From: a virus | Direction: 5' to 3' (one strand) | Length of the DNA: 29,755 nt | IMG/VR virus record: IMGVR_UViG_3300034418_003902 | Span: 1 to 29,755 of that record | Shown: in pieces, positions 12,510 to 21,249 of the stretch | Position numbering within the stretch: position 1 is the stretch's first letter | Layout of the letters: the number at the start of each line of letters is the position of its first letter | Made by a program: the position numbers and the translations under genes | The notes under the pieces: model-generated | What the model was told of the DNA's origin: nothing | What the model saw: the letters and a program-made list of their open reading frames with translations, nothing else | The model's database searches: none

Positions 12510-13168
12510 AGTTTTCCTCGAGGGTGCTCTTTCACGAAACCGCGGATCAGAGACTTCGCCAAGTCTGGTTTCTTCCCGTGTCGGCGAGCAATACCTACCG
12601 CTTGATGCCACCAATCCAAGTCTTGCTTGACATCAATCTTACGGCTCGTCCAATCGCGGTGTCGAATAACGCGAGACACCGGCAGAGAACCAGGCCCCGC
12701 CTTCATCGCGTTAAGCAAAGCCGCGGTGAGCATTGCCGTGGACACAACCTGGTCAACAGTCATGCCTTTCATCGTGCCATCAATCTTTCGACTACGCCCC
12801 AGAGACTCAATCTCAATTCCGTAAAGGTGAGAGTTACCGCGATCCTTCGGGATCACAATGTCTTTACCACGGCGAGGGAACTTCCACGGACCGCCTCGTC
12901 CAGCATGGTAAGCACCGCTGCCGCTACACACGAAAACCATTCCGTCACGAGCCACTAGAAAGTGCGCGGCGCGAACCGGCTTGTACGGGTTAGTGAAACA
13001 AATATACCGTAGTGAATCCGTACCCGCGGTGTGGTGCAGTAAGACACCTTGGAAGTCTGATCGACCTTTGTAAGGGTCAATGCTAGGCGAGTCCCAGCCT
13101 TGCACAAACTGGCTCTTGACTTTGTATTTCTTTAACTTGTAGGCCAGCCGCTTAGTGCTTACCTTCAT
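12506..13168 (-). CDS. Endolysin, N-acetylmuramoyl-L-alanine amidase
   Basis: 220 residues from the ATG at 13168 (ATGA overlap with the holin stop). Amidase_2/PGRP-type fold: FQGVLLHHTAG (zinc His 46), GAYHAGRGG, YGIEIES, and VIRHRDWTSRKIDV (His 170 and Asp 179 as further zinc/catalytic residues). The C-terminal 40 residues are basic and may bind the cell wall (WWHQAVGIARRHGKKPDL). It cuts the stem peptide from muramic acid at lysis. Directly coupled to a holin. Confidence 0.88.
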   Translation of the reverse strand: MKVSTKRLAYKLKKYKVKSQFVQGWDSPSIDPYKGRSDFQGVLLHHTAGTDSLRYICFTNPYKPVRAAHFLVARDGMVFVCSGSGAYHAGRGGPWKFPRRGKDIVIPKDRGNSHLYGIEIESLGRSRKIDGTMKGMTVDQVVSTAMLTAALLNAMKAGPGSLPVSRVIRHRDWTSRKIDVKQDLDWWHQAVGIARRHGKKPDLAKSLIRGFVKEHPRGKL

Positions 13169-13455
13169 CGGCCGCACGTTTCACAGTATTCATCGCCCCA
13201 ATGTTCATCGGGCTCGACAACATTCGGCTCGTGTTGTATTCGAACCATGCTCGGTGTATCGGCGTCATTTACACCGGAACCGACAAGGCTCGTTAGAACA
13301 CTGGCGATAGCCGACAGCCCGACGATACTCCAGAACTGCTGCCAATCAACGTCGAGAATTCCAGTTTGACCTACAACCCAGAACGACAGCGCGACCTGCG
13401 CCGCTGTCTTAATCGCCCGCTCTGCGGTCTGCTTCCAAAACTCTTTACTCCACAT
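13165..13455 (-). CDS. Holin, r1t-like
   Basis: 96 residues. AERAIKTAAQVALSFWVVGQ and FWSIVGLSAIASVLTSLVGSG give two membrane segments, separated by TGILDVDW, and the SGVND...TPSMV end pattern is that of actinophage r1t-type holins. The C-terminal tail is acidic and ends in CETCGR. AGGAG ribosome site. It times the lesion that lets the amidase reach the wall. Confidence 0.85.
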   Translation of the reverse strand: MWSKEFWKQTAERAIKTAAQVALSFWVVGQTGILDVDWQQFWSIVGLSAIASVLTSLVGSGVNDADTPSMVRIQHEPNVVEPDEHWGDEYCETCGR

Positions 13456-13464
13456 GTCTAGCTC

Positions 13465-13692
13465 CTAACGGTTTTCGATGTGCCATTCGATGTGGTCATC
13501 GACCTTGCCTCTGATCTCGCGCACGTCCGCGCGGATCTCGTTTAGCGTGTCTCTGGTGCTGCTGCCGCCGTTGGGCTTGAACTCGCGGCTCATGCTGATC
13601 TGCGCCTTGATGACCCACAGCAGGCCGGCGGCTATCGCGCTCAGTATGGCGAACAGGCCGACCGAGATGCCGATCACCTCGGCTGCGCTCAT
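13465..13692 (-). CDS. Small membrane protein of lysis cassette
   Basis: 75 residues. One N-terminal membrane helix (VIGISVGLFAILSAIAAGLLW), then a helical tail with coiled-coil character (TLNEIRADVREIRGKVDDHI). ATGA overlap with the upstream gene. Likely a second holin, antiholin or lysis accessory, by position next to holin and amidase. Confidence 0.72.
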   Translation of the reverse strand: MSAAEVIGISVGLFAILSAIAAGLLWVIKAQISMSREFKPNGGSSTRDTLNEIRADVREIRGKVDDHIEWHIENR

Positions 13693-13940
13693 GGAGCCTC
13701 GTCCTCCGCTGGTGCTTCCGGCGCGACGAACTCGTCAAGATCGGCGTCGTAAGTGAACCCGATGCCGGCGTACCGGCCACGAATGTTGTTGTTGTACGAG
13801 GTGCGTATCCACGTGCCCGTCAAGCCGATGCCGTGAATGTACGCCTCGATCGCCGCGTCACTCTCTGTCTCATCAAGGTCGTCTGGTACGACGATGACCT
13901 CACGGACGATGCCGTCCTCAATGCGTGCCGCATGTGCCAT
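13689..13940 (-). CDS. Conserved phage tail-associated small protein
   Basis: 83 residues. MAHAARIEDGIVREVIVV at the start and GTWIRTSYNNNIRGRYAGIGFTYDADLDEF near the end match a small protein seen beside tail fibre genes in many marine and cyanobacterial phages. GGAGG-type ribosome site. Its role is not established; probably a structural or fibre-assembly protein. Acidic proline-rich end (APEAPAEDEAP). Confidence 0.68.
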   Translation of the reverse strand: MAHAARIEDGIVREVIVVPDDLDETESDAAIEAYIHGIGLTGTWIRTSYNNNIRGRYAGIGFTYDADLDEFVAPEAPAEDEAP

Positions 13941-13972
13941 TAGTTCTGACCTCCGTCTAGTTGGTTACTCAT

Positions 13973-15799
13973 TTACGCTGTCCTCACTCGCACGATCACA
14001 ACACCGCTGCCACCAGCACCGCCAGTAGTACCCCCGCCGCCACCGCCGCCGCCTGTGTTAGCGGTGCCGCTTCCTCCTGTGCCTGTATTCCCATCTGATC
14101 CATCGCCACCACCTGAGCCTCCTGTGCCTCCTGTGGGATTCCCTGAACCAGCACCACCACCGCCATAGTTAGCGGCTGATCCGGTTATGGACGATGAAAT
14201 AGCGCTGCCTCCATCGCCGCCGATACCGCTTGCTGCATCTGAGCCGACCGATCCAGCGCCGCCTCCTCCTGCGCCCGCATTTACGACTGCGCTTGATCCG
14301 CCGTCGTTACCTTGTCCACTAATACCCGCAGATCCGGTTGAGTTCTCCAAAGCGCCGCCACCAGAGCCACCCGGATGTCCTGATGGGATCATGAAAGAAC
14401 CACCACCACCACCACCGACACCGAAATAAACACCTACGCGACTACTGACCCCTTGACCCCCTGAGGCGTTGCCAACACCCGACACCGCACCACCAGCGCC
14501 GACCGTTACCGTGTGCGTGCCTGCGGAAAGAAAGACATTGTCATTGAGAACGCCGCCAGCGCCACCGCCACCTACGGTTTGATTAGTCACGTTTCCTGTA
14601 CCACCGCCTCCCCCTCCGCCTACGCAGAGCAGGTCCACGAAACCAGCCTGATTCACCGTCAACGAACCACTACTCGTGAACTCGTAGTAGGAGTACGTCG
14701 CGCCACCAGATGAGTACGTTCCCGTAGCGGTGTTACCAATAGAAGCGAAACCAGCGACCGGGGTGTACGGACGCGCTACACGAACAACAACCTTACCGCT
14801 GCCGCCGGCGCCTGCATCAACAGCGGCACCTGCTGCTGAACCCCCACCGCCACCACCAGTGTTTACCGTTCCCGCTGTTCCTGCCGTGCTCGGACCACCG
14901 CCAGCACCACCGCCACCTGAACCGGCAGCGCCACCAGTAGTTTCACCACCACCGCCGCCGCCACCGGCACGGATAACACTTGAACCTGTGTACGAGTTGG
15001 CCAAACCTGCGCCACCGGCACCTGCTGTGGATGCAATAGCGTTACCGCCTGTTCCACCCGCGCCGCCACCACCGCCGCCACCACGTTGCGCCGCTGTTGC
15101 GCTGCCAAATCCAGTACCACCATCGTTACCCTGACCACTTGTACCGGATGCGCCAACGTTGCTCGCGTTTTCAGCACCACCACCGCCGCCAGAGCCACCC
15201 GGACTAGACGTCGTATCAGGTTCCGGCCGACCGCCGCCGCCGCCGCCGCCGACACCGTAATAGGGTCCAAGACGCGAACTGTTTCCGTTGCCACCGGGGT
15301 TTTCCTCCGCACCGGCTCGGCCACCTGCACCGACAACGACAGTCTGCGTTCCCGTGGTCAAGAAGGCATTAGTCGCAACAAGCATCCCGCCTGCGCCACC
15401 GCCGCCACCACCACCTGCGTTATTATCTCCACCTCCGCCGCCAGCGCCGACAACCAGCACATCAGCCAACCCCGCCTGAGTCACCGTCAGCGACGAACTG
15501 CTATCGAACTCCCAATAGTCATACGTCACCCCACCAGAGGTGTAGTCACCCGTCGGAGTGTCAGAGATCGCAGCACCACCAAGCGCACCACTAACCTCAG
15601 TCCACGCGCTCCCGTCGTAAATCTCCAACTTGTCGTCATCGCTGCGGTAGCAAGCCTGACCCTCGACAGGTGAAGTGATCGCCGCGTCACGCGCAGTCGC
15701 GTCAGCGAACACAGCGATACCCTGCATCAAGAAATCGTTCGTGTCAGCGGCCGTGAGCACGTCTCCGGCGTTGAATGTCTTAAATCCACCAGCAGGCAT
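13973..15799 (-). CDS. Glycine-rich tail tip / receptor-binding protein
   Basis: 608 residues from the ATG at 15799 (TAATG overlap; GGGAG eight bases upstream). Residues 1-70 are a head domain (AGGFKTFNAGDVLTAADTNDF, IYDGSAWTEV). Two tandem units follow, about 80-345 and 352-608. Each starts with TYxYxEF...SLTV-QAG, runs into long poly-glycine stretches, and ends in a VRV strand (KVVVRVA, GVVIVRV). Such sheets of poly-Gly-II helices occur in adhesins such as the T-even gp38 tip. It probably binds the host receptor. Base composition is skewed by GGN codons. Confidence 0.78.
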   Translation of the reverse strand: MPAGGFKTFNAGDVLTAADTNDFLMQGIAVFADATARDAAITSPVEGQACYRSDDDKLEIYDGSAWTEVSGALGGAAISDTPTGDYTSGGVTYDYWEFDSSSSLTVTQAGLADVLVVGAGGGGGDNNAGGGGGGGAGGMLVATNAFLTTGTQTVVVGAGGRAGAEENPGGNGNSSRLGPYYGVGGGGGGGRPEPDTTSSPGGSGGGGGAENASNVGASGTSGQGNDGGTGFGSATAAQRGGGGGGGAGGTGGNAIASTAGAGGAGLANSYTGSSVIRAGGGGGGGETTGGAAGSGGGGAGGGPSTAGTAGTVNTGGGGGGSAAGAAVDAGAGGSGKVVVRVARPYTPVAGFASIGNTATGTYSSGGATYSYYEFTSSGSLTVNQAGFVDLLCVGGGGGGGTGNVTNQTVGGGGAGGVLNDNVFLSAGTHTVTVGAGGAVSGVGNASGGQGVSSRVGVYFGVGGGGGGSFMIPSGHPGGSGGGALENSTGSAGISGQGNDGGSSAVVNAGAGGGGAGSVGSDAASGIGGDGGSAISSSITGSAANYGGGGAGSGNPTGGTGGSGGGDGSDGNTGTGGSGTANTGGGGGGGGTTGGAGGSGVVIVRVRTA

Positions 15800-16011
15800 T
15801 ACAGTGTCTCCCAACTTGAACCGTCATAGTAAACAAGTGAATCATCATCTTTAAGAAAGGCAAACATGCCTTCGCTCGGGCTTGTGATCGCCGTATCCCT
15901 AGCAGAACTCGACGCGAACACCATAACTTGCTGCTGCATGATGTAAGTATTCACATCGGCGGCAGTCAGAACGTCACCGCTTGCAAAAGTCTTAAAGCCT
16001 GCACCTGCCAT
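15799..16011 (-). CDS. Stand-alone copy of the tail-tip head domain
   Basis: 70 residues, AGGAG ribosome site. GFKTFASGDVLTAADVNTYIMQ, SARDTAITSPSEGMFAF and YYDGSSWETL align with residues 1-70 of the downstream glycine-rich protein across nearly the full length. It is probably a small base or attachment domain of the tail fibre, produced by duplication. No poly-glycine part is attached. Confidence 0.72.
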   Translation of the reverse strand: MAGAGFKTFASGDVLTAADVNTYIMQQQVMVFASSSARDTAITSPSEGMFAFLKDDDSLVYYDGSSWETL

Positions 16012-16020
16012 TGAAGCTCC

Positions 16021-17241
16021 TTAGAAACCTAGAGTGCTCGTGTCAAGAATACCGAAAAGTGCGCTGTCAAGAATAAACGAGGCTTGCGCCTGACTCATCG
16101 AAAGTGTTACAACGTGGTTCGGTTCGGCTCGCGTAAAAGAATGCTCAATGCGATCCAATGTTGCGTACTGACTAATTGCTGCGCCGGTGCTGGGTGCGAA
16201 AACAACCTGCAGCGGGTCAGCAACCTCGAGGGCACCAACCGTTGCTCTCTGTGACGCATTTAAACCATCAACAACAATCGAAACGCTAGTGATCTCATAG
16301 GCGACATCTTTATGTCGCGCCAAGAGGAAGTCAGCAAGTTCACCCAACTCTGTGTCATCGTCGAATAAGAGATCCGTTTGGCTTAACTCACTTTTGCCGT
16401 ACGTTGTTTCACTGGTCGAGTCCGTGCGGGTTTCCGTGCCGCCGCCTTTTCTCGTCAGTTTAACTGTGTTAAAGATTTGATCTGTGCTGCTGTCAACTTC
16501 GATACTGCTGATCGGTACACCGCCCGAACCTAGCACCGTGGCTGTCGCAAAGTTTTGTGTTGCTTGGCGATCCTCGAAAGTAGCCAGACCTTGGCGATCC
16601 ATGTAGAACGCGCCGAACTCCGTGTTTTTGATCGTTGAGATGTACGACAGGAGGTTAGTGTTTGCTGCTGGTGTATCGGCTTGCAGGGTGACAAGTCCAG
16701 TGTCCAGGTCTCGCTTACCTGTCGGCCAACCGGACTCTGTGAGCACAGCGCCTATTCGCGCACCGCTAGTCTGCGCCGATTTAGTTGTGGTGGTTACATT
16801 CGTTTGACCGAGAGTCAAGAAACCGTCACCGCAGATGGCTGTCGTCGTGCTGTCACCCGACACGGCGTAATCAATCTGCCAGTCATCAACTAGACCGCTA
16901 AAGATTGGCACACCGTCCAGAAGGATCTGCACGTTTTTACGCGGCACAATGTTATCAACGTACGGGAAACTGGCCCCGCTACCCGATAACGGGTCGAATA
17001 ATCTTGCGCGGTTATCCAACACGATCGAAGCAGAACCCGCCTGCACTTCACCGAGCAGAGCACTACGCCCGCGAGAGATACTAAGTGTCCGCACTTTATC
17101 GGTCACATCTACAAGCGAGAAATCACCACCGAGAGTGTAGACAGTGTTGTCAAGTTTGCCCTTGACCGCACTATCTAGCTCAAAAAAGTTTGTGACCCCG
17201 CCGGCGTCCTGGCTGAAAGCAAAGACAACTTGGATAGCCAT
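16021..17241 (-). CDS. Minor tail protein
   Basis: 406 residues. Pattern of actinophage minor tail (Dit/Tal-like hub) proteins: ELDSAVKGKLDNTVYTLGG, then VTDKVRTLSISRGRSALLGEVQAGSASIVLDNRARLFDP, and ILLDGVPIFSGLVDDW. A repeat of the LDSAxxGxLDT motif closes the protein (FILDSALFGILDTSTLGF). Directly after the tape measure (TAATG overlap), which is where tail-tip genes usually lie. Confidence 0.75.
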   Translation of the reverse strand: MAIQVVFAFSQDAGGVTNFFELDSAVKGKLDNTVYTLGGDFSLVDVTDKVRTLSISRGRSALLGEVQAGSASIVLDNRARLFDPLSGSGASFPYVDNIVPRKNVQILLDGVPIFSGLVDDWQIDYAVSGDSTTTAICGDGFLTLGQTNVTTTTKSAQTSGARIGAVLTESGWPTGKRDLDTGLVTLQADTPAANTNLLSYISTIKNTEFGAFYMDRQGLATFEDRQATQNFATATVLGSGGVPISSIEVDSSTDQIFNTVKLTRKGGGTETRTDSTSETTYGKSELSQTDLLFDDDTELGELADFLLARHKDVAYEITSVSIVVDGLNASQRATVGALEVADPLQVVFAPSTGAAISQYATLDRIEHSFTRAEPNHVVTLSMSQAQASFILDSALFGILDTSTLGF

Positions 17242-19472
17242 TACGCAACCTTCACAGGCAGAGGTCCGTTTTGCCTTTCGTACTGCTTCAGAGCCTCGAC
17301 TATCTGGCGACCGACGGCGCGACCATCTGTACCGATACCAGCGTTCACGTTGATCACGATATTGCTGGTGCTGTTAGAACCGGACATGCCGCGAGATAAC
17401 GGGACAACGGCTTCCGGTCCAGCCTCACCGATTAGCGCCAAGGTCGGCTGAGTAACGATACCGCCTTGTGCAAGAGCCGGTATCGAAGCAAGGCCTTTCG
17501 TACCGATAGAGAACGGGCCGAATGTTTTGCTTGCCGGCCCGACACCGACAGTAAACTGTGGCACTTCGAACTTAAGGCTATTCCATGCACCGATGATCTT
17601 GTTAATGCCTCGGATCACAAAGTTAATCGCGCCTTTTATCGTGGACTCAATTGTGTCCTTAACGGTATTAAAGACATTAGCGATGAAGTCACGAATGGCT
17701 GTGAACGTCTCCACAAACGCGGTCTGTACACCCGACACAAACTCTTGAATGCGCGAAACTGCCTCGGTGGAAAACTCTCCGATGGCGACAGATACTTCAG
17801 CAATCTTACCGATCACCTTCACCCAGAAGCCGATCAAGTTAATCAAAGCCGAGATAATGAAACCGATCACTTGGATTAGTTTCGTGAGGTAAATGCTGTA
17901 AAACTCGACGATGATCGGGACGACCTTGTCCGCAATGAACTGTGCAGCAATCTTAAAACCGTCACGGAGTTGCATTAATGTTTCGCGGTTTTCTTCCAGG
18001 GTTTTCTTAACCTGGTCAATGACACCGATGACTGCGGCACGTATTCTTTCGAAAGCAGCCTTGACTGCGTCACGCAATGTTTGGCTGTTCTTCCACAGAT
18101 ACATGAAGCCGGCGGCGAGAGCAGCAGCCGCTAACACAACACCAGCGATAATCAAAGTAACTGGGTTGATCGCAGCCACAATGGCACCGAAAATGCTTAT
18201 CAGTTTACCGACCACCAATAGAACCGGTCCGATGGCGGCAGCAATCCCAGCCACCTTGATAATCATTTCTTGCATAGGCTGCGGCAGCGTTCTAAAACCT
18301 TCCGTCAGTTTACCTACGAACATTGTTAGTTGCTCGACAAGATCCGCGGCGCGATCTAGTAAACCGCTATCCGCGAGAGAGATCATTAAACCTTCGAAAG
18401 CGGATTTGAGCTTCGTAACGGCGCCGTTAAGACCTTCCAGTTGTGTGCTGGCGATGTTATCGGCTGTGCCGCCGGACGTCTCCAACATACCTGTAAGTTC
18501 GGTAAGCGCACCGGAACCTTGACCAAGTAGGGCAGCCATACCGGGTCCCGCTCGGGCACCGAACACCGCCATGAGATCCGCTGTGCTCGCACCCGATTTT
18601 GCGAAAACGTCCATGATATCCGCGAAAGATTTAAGATTGCCTTCCGCGTCCAAGAATGCGAATGAACCGTCCTCGGCTTGGATACCCAGGTCGTACATGG
18701 TGTTGGCGGCTTTTTTACTGGGGTCCAGAAGTCGGCTAATGACGTTGCGCAGAGTTGTGCCAGCCATGCTGCCTTGGATACCAGCGTTACCAAGTAAGCC
18801 TACGGCGGCTGCTGTTTCTTCGAAACCCATTCCCGCGCTCGCCGCAATCGGGCCGACGTACTTCATTGCATCACCGAGTTGCACGAGATCCGTGTTTGAT
18901 GATGTAAATGTTTTCGCCAGGATATCTACCGTGCTGGACATCTGGTCAGATGTTCGACCGAAGCCGGTTAGAATGTTCGATGAAATATCCGCAGCAGTTG
19001 CGAGATCCATTTGACCCGCGGCCGCCAGGCTTAGAACACCAGGCATAGACTCCAGTATGTCGTTGGTTTTAAAACCCGCCATGGCGAGAAAGGACATTCC
19101 GTCTGCGGCTTGGCCGGCGGTGAAAGCGGTCGTGCGCCCTAACTCTTGCGCGAGGTCTCGCAGATCGGTGAAGTCCTCACCTGTGGCTCCGCTAATCGCG
19201 CGGACCTTGTTCATGGATTTCTCAAAGTCCCCGGCTGCTTTAAGAGACAAGACGCCTATCCCCACGATAGGTAAGGTCAGACCCTTCGTTAAACCGCCGC
19301 CGGCTTTACTTACCGAAGCACCAACATCTTGTATCTTTCGCCCCATCGCCTCAAACTTTTTACCGAATGTTTGAGTTTTGGCTTGCATCTTGGCGATCTC
19401 ACGCTGGGCGCGAGCAAGGTCTTTGCCGTCGAACTCTGAAAGCAGTTTAATGAGCACAGCGTTTTTAGCCAC
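17241..19472 (-). CDS. Tail tape measure protein
   Basis: 743 residues, GTG start with AGGAG six bases upstream. N-terminal coiled coil (LARAQREIAKMQAKTQTFGKK), then the PhageMin_Tail/TP901-type core (LTLPIVGIGVLSLKAAGDFEKS, GRTTAFTAGQAADGMSFLAMAG, GAGPGMAALLG-type region). Hydrophobic helices in the middle (AAIGPVLLVVGKLISIFGAIV, VVLAAAALAAGFMYLW) are expected to be injected with DNA. C-terminal IGEAGPEAVVPLSRG is a frequent tape-measure ending. Its length sets tail length, consistent with a siphovirus tail of roughly 100 nm. Confidence 0.92.
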   Translation of the reverse strand: MAKNAVLIKLLSEFDGKDLARAQREIAKMQAKTQTFGKKFEAMGRKIQDVGASVSKAGGGLTKGLTLPIVGIGVLSLKAAGDFEKSMNKVRAISGATGEDFTDLRDLAQELGRTTAFTAGQAADGMSFLAMAGFKTNDILESMPGVLSLAAAGQMDLATAADISSNILTGFGRTSDQMSSTVDILAKTFTSSNTDLVQLGDAMKYVGPIAASAGMGFEETAAAVGLLGNAGIQGSMAGTTLRNVISRLLDPSKKAANTMYDLGIQAEDGSFAFLDAEGNLKSFADIMDVFAKSGASTADLMAVFGARAGPGMAALLGQGSGALTELTGMLETSGGTADNIASTQLEGLNGAVTKLKSAFEGLMISLADSGLLDRAADLVEQLTMFVGKLTEGFRTLPQPMQEMIIKVAGIAAAIGPVLLVVGKLISIFGAIVAAINPVTLIIAGVVLAAAALAAGFMYLWKNSQTLRDAVKAAFERIRAAVIGVIDQVKKTLEENRETLMQLRDGFKIAAQFIADKVVPIIVEFYSIYLTKLIQVIGFIISALINLIGFWVKVIGKIAEVSVAIGEFSTEAVSRIQEFVSGVQTAFVETFTAIRDFIANVFNTVKDTIESTIKGAINFVIRGINKIIGAWNSLKFEVPQFTVGVGPASKTFGPFSIGTKGLASIPALAQGGIVTQPTLALIGEAGPEAVVPLSRGMSGSNSTSNIVINVNAGIGTDGRAVGRQIVEALKQYERQNGPLPVKVA

Positions 19473-19971
19473 CTAATGCTCCTAACTTTGCTTGCGCCTG
19501 CTTCTGCGCCTTTTCGACAGCCAGGCTAATGTTCTTAAAGGCATCGTCCTTGTTAAACTTTTCCGACGAGTCAAAGGCGGCGTACAGTAACCGCGAGGCT
19601 GGTCGACCAGACCTCTCTTGTACTTTCTGCACGAATACGCTTTCACTCGGTGCTGTCTTTCGACCCGCCAACTCCCAGATAACACCAGCCGGTGACGTGT
19701 TAAAAACACCCATAAAGTTATTGGAGACTTGACCTTTGCGCCTATTCTTGGCGCGAGTCACTTTGATCCCGCCGCGAATAGTTGCTGCGTCGTAACCACC
19801 GCGCCAGTTTTTCCAGCCGCTTAACCCGTTCGGGTCAACAAGTTGCCGAGCCTCGTCACGCAGCGCAACGGCTTCCTGTTTGATCTCATCGACCGCTATC
19901 TTTGCGGCGTCGGCGTCGAGCTCCTTTAGAACAGCGATCGTGTTACGAAACCCGAAGGCCTTAACTTTCAT
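19465..19971 (-). CDS. Tail component, gp10-like (Neck/tail completion family)
   Basis: 168 residues, resembling HK97 gp10-like / minor tail proteins of similar length. Basic and helical start (KAFGFRNTIAVLKELDADA), a GGYDAATIRGGIKVTR-type stretch, NNFMGVFNTSPAGVIWELAG and a C-terminal helix. Such proteins are usually between connectors and tail tube genes. Here it is just before the tape measure, and overlaps it by eight bases. Its start overlaps the frameshift product stop (ATGA). Confidence 0.6.
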   Translation of the reverse strand: MKVKAFGFRNTIAVLKELDADAAKIAVDEIKQEAVALRDEARQLVDPNGLSGWKNWRGGYDAATIRGGIKVTRAKNRRKGQVSNNFMGVFNTSPAGVIWELAGRKTAPSESVFVQKVQERSGRPASRLLYAAFDSSEKFNKDDAFKNISLAVEKAQKQAQAKLGALGG

Positions 19972-20392
19972 TTGCGACCTTTCTGCTGGGCTTTACGATG
20001 TTCATTGTTACGCCAACGCAAGTATCTTTGCATTGTTGTTATCATGCGCGGCGACTCGCTTAGCACAGCAGACGGGGCGAGACCAAACTCATACGCCAAA
20101 TGCACCACATGCCAGGTTACGGCTTTGTCTCCAAAGGGACTATTTCTTGATCCTCCGCAATCTCAATATCTGGATCTGTATTCTCAATCCAGGTGTCGAA
20201 ATCCGGTAAGGTTGGATCCTGTCTCTGCATGGCGTGGTGCGCCAACCAATACAAGTCTTTGATCCTGAAATCACTTTGGAAGTTACTTACTGATTTGTCA
20301 AAGGCTTCCTCGAAGCGGACAAGATCCACCGCCGACACGGTTACATCGACGGTGGATCCGCCCTCGGAGGAAACACGCAACAGCATTTTCAT
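19968..20392 (-). CDS. Tail assembly chaperone, frameshifted long form (G-T type)
   Basis: The first 87 codons are read in frame from 20392. At the slippery heptamer the ribosome moves back one base and reads 54 further codons to the TGA at 19968, giving 141 residues. The added part contains TWHVVHLAYEFGLAPSAVL then ESPRMITTMQRYLRWRNNE, typical of the second chaperone half, and has no other start. As in lambda G/GT, both forms assist tube assembly around the tape measure, and the ratio is set by shift frequency. The tape measure follows one gene later. Confidence 0.85.
20117..20392 (-). CDS. Tail assembly chaperone, short form
   Basis: 91 residues, in-frame product ending in LETKP. ATG start with AAGGAG eight bases upstream. 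Beta start (MLLRVSSEGGSTVDVTVSAVD), a helical middle (FEEAFDKSVSNFQSDF, KDLYWLAHHAM) and an acidic end (DIEIAEDQEIV), as in tail assembly chaperones that lie between major tail protein and tape measure. The made amount is normally greater than the shifted form. Confidence 0.82.
   Translation of the reverse strand: MKMLLRVSSEGGSTVDVTVSAVDLVRFEEAFDKSVSNFQSDFRIKDLYWLAHHAMQRQDPTLPDFDTWIENTDPDIEIAEDQEIVPLETKP
20132..20138 (-). promoter_or_regulatory. Programmed -1 frameshift site CCCTTTG
   Basis: The minus-strand heptamer C-CCT-TTG (X-XXY-YYZ) is read in frame at codons 85-87 of the chaperone gene. Slipping one base back gives CCC-TTT. The short frame ends four codons on, while the -1 frame stays open to 19968 and contains conserved chaperone sequence. 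The position in the operon is exactly that of the lambda G/GT shift. Confidence 0.85.
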
Positions 20393-20418
20393 AGCAGGAC
20401 TCCTTAAGGGTTTCTTAC

Positions 20419-20826
20419 TTACGAGGTGGCGCGAGTAACTGCACCGTCAATCGGCCAGGTCACGCTCTGCGTGGCGAGGTCACCGACGCTACTGTTAAAC
20501 GGCTGGGTTTGAGTAACCAAGCAGTTCATCGTGTACGTCGGGTTATCGGTACCGACCGCTGCGCTTGTCGGCTTCAGCACAACTGCGACCGAGGTGCCAA
20601 GGGCACCAAAAATGGTGTCATCGGTCGCGCTCGCCGCGAAATCCTGGTGGAGCTCCAAGGTCAGCGTACCGGTCTTGAGACCACCGATGCGCGTACGGAA
20701 CGTGTCACCCATCGCAGTTGTTTCGATGTCCTCGGACTCGATAGATAGTTCGGCCGAAACCAGCACCGCGCTGAAATCGGTTCCACCAATCGTGATGGAA
20801 TAGTCTGTGGCAGCAAAGATTGCCAT
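20419..20826 (-). CDS. Major tail protein
   Basis: 135 residues. FAATDYSITIGGTDFSAVLVSAELS, TRIGGLKTGTLTLELHQDF and the TYTMNCLVTQTQPFNSSVGDLATQSVTWP region form the beta-sandwich of a small tail-tube protein of HK97/lambda type. Ribosome site GGGAAA-CCCA. It lies between the tail terminator-like gene and the chaperone, the standard place. Confidence 0.85.
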   Translation of the reverse strand: MAIFAATDYSITIGGTDFSAVLVSAELSIESEDIETTAMGDTFRTRIGGLKTGTLTLELHQDFAASATDDTIFGALGTSVAVVLKPTSAAVGTDNPTYTMNCLVTQTQPFNSSVGDLATQSVTWPIDGAVTRATS

Positions 20827-20841
20827 TGGGTTTCCCTTTCT

Positions 20842-21249
20842 TTAATCGCTGTAAACAACGCAAGTAAACTCCGCCGACAGATAGGTGTTCGGACCCACTG
20901 TCATACCGGAGTAATTGCGCATCTGTGTAACGCGCAGGTCTTTAACAACACCGCCTAGGGTTTTATCACCTTCGACGGCTGCCTTGATACTTGACGAACC
21001 TGTACCGGTACAGTAACCGTCAAGTAAGTTTTGTGCTGATCGCTCATCTATGCGACCAACAATAACTAGGATTGTAAAGTTAAACGTGTCCAGTCCGCGA
21101 GCCATAGCCGTGTCATACTGGACGTCCTGCGGAAAGATTATTGCCTGCGGAGGATTCGGGTCGTCCGGTACAGTTGCTGCTGTTCGTAACCCGCTAATGG
21201 TCCCGAGTCTTGTGGCGAGACCGCTACGGATCTCGCTGATCGTCGCCAT
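20842..21249 (-). CDS. Tail terminator / head-tail joining protein
   Basis: 135 residues. An N-terminal helix (ISEIRSGLATRLGTISGL), PPQAIIFPQDVQYDTAMARG, FNFTILVIVGRIDERSAQNLLD-type strands and TYLSAEFTCVVYSD at the end, similar to tail terminator proteins of the siphovirus type. TAATG overlap with the connector gene upstream. Called by fold pattern and position. Confidence 0.7.
   Translation of the reverse strand: MATISEIRSGLATRLGTISGLRTAATVPDDPNPPQAIIFPQDVQYDTAMARGLDTFNFTILVIVGRIDERSAQNLLDGYCTGTGSSSIKAAVEGDKTLGGVVKDLRVTQMRNYSGMTVGPNTYLSAEFTCVVYSD

Noticed and set aside
14187-15479. Proline- and alanine-rich ORFs on the plus strand
   Set aside because: They are the complement of the GGN codon runs of the glycine-rich tail protein. 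No ribosome sites, and the pattern follows from base composition.
14000-15500. Short GGT/GCC repeats that resemble a repeat array
   Set aside because: They are poly-glycine codons in a coding frame with irregular spacing. No CRISPR-like spacers or constant repeat.
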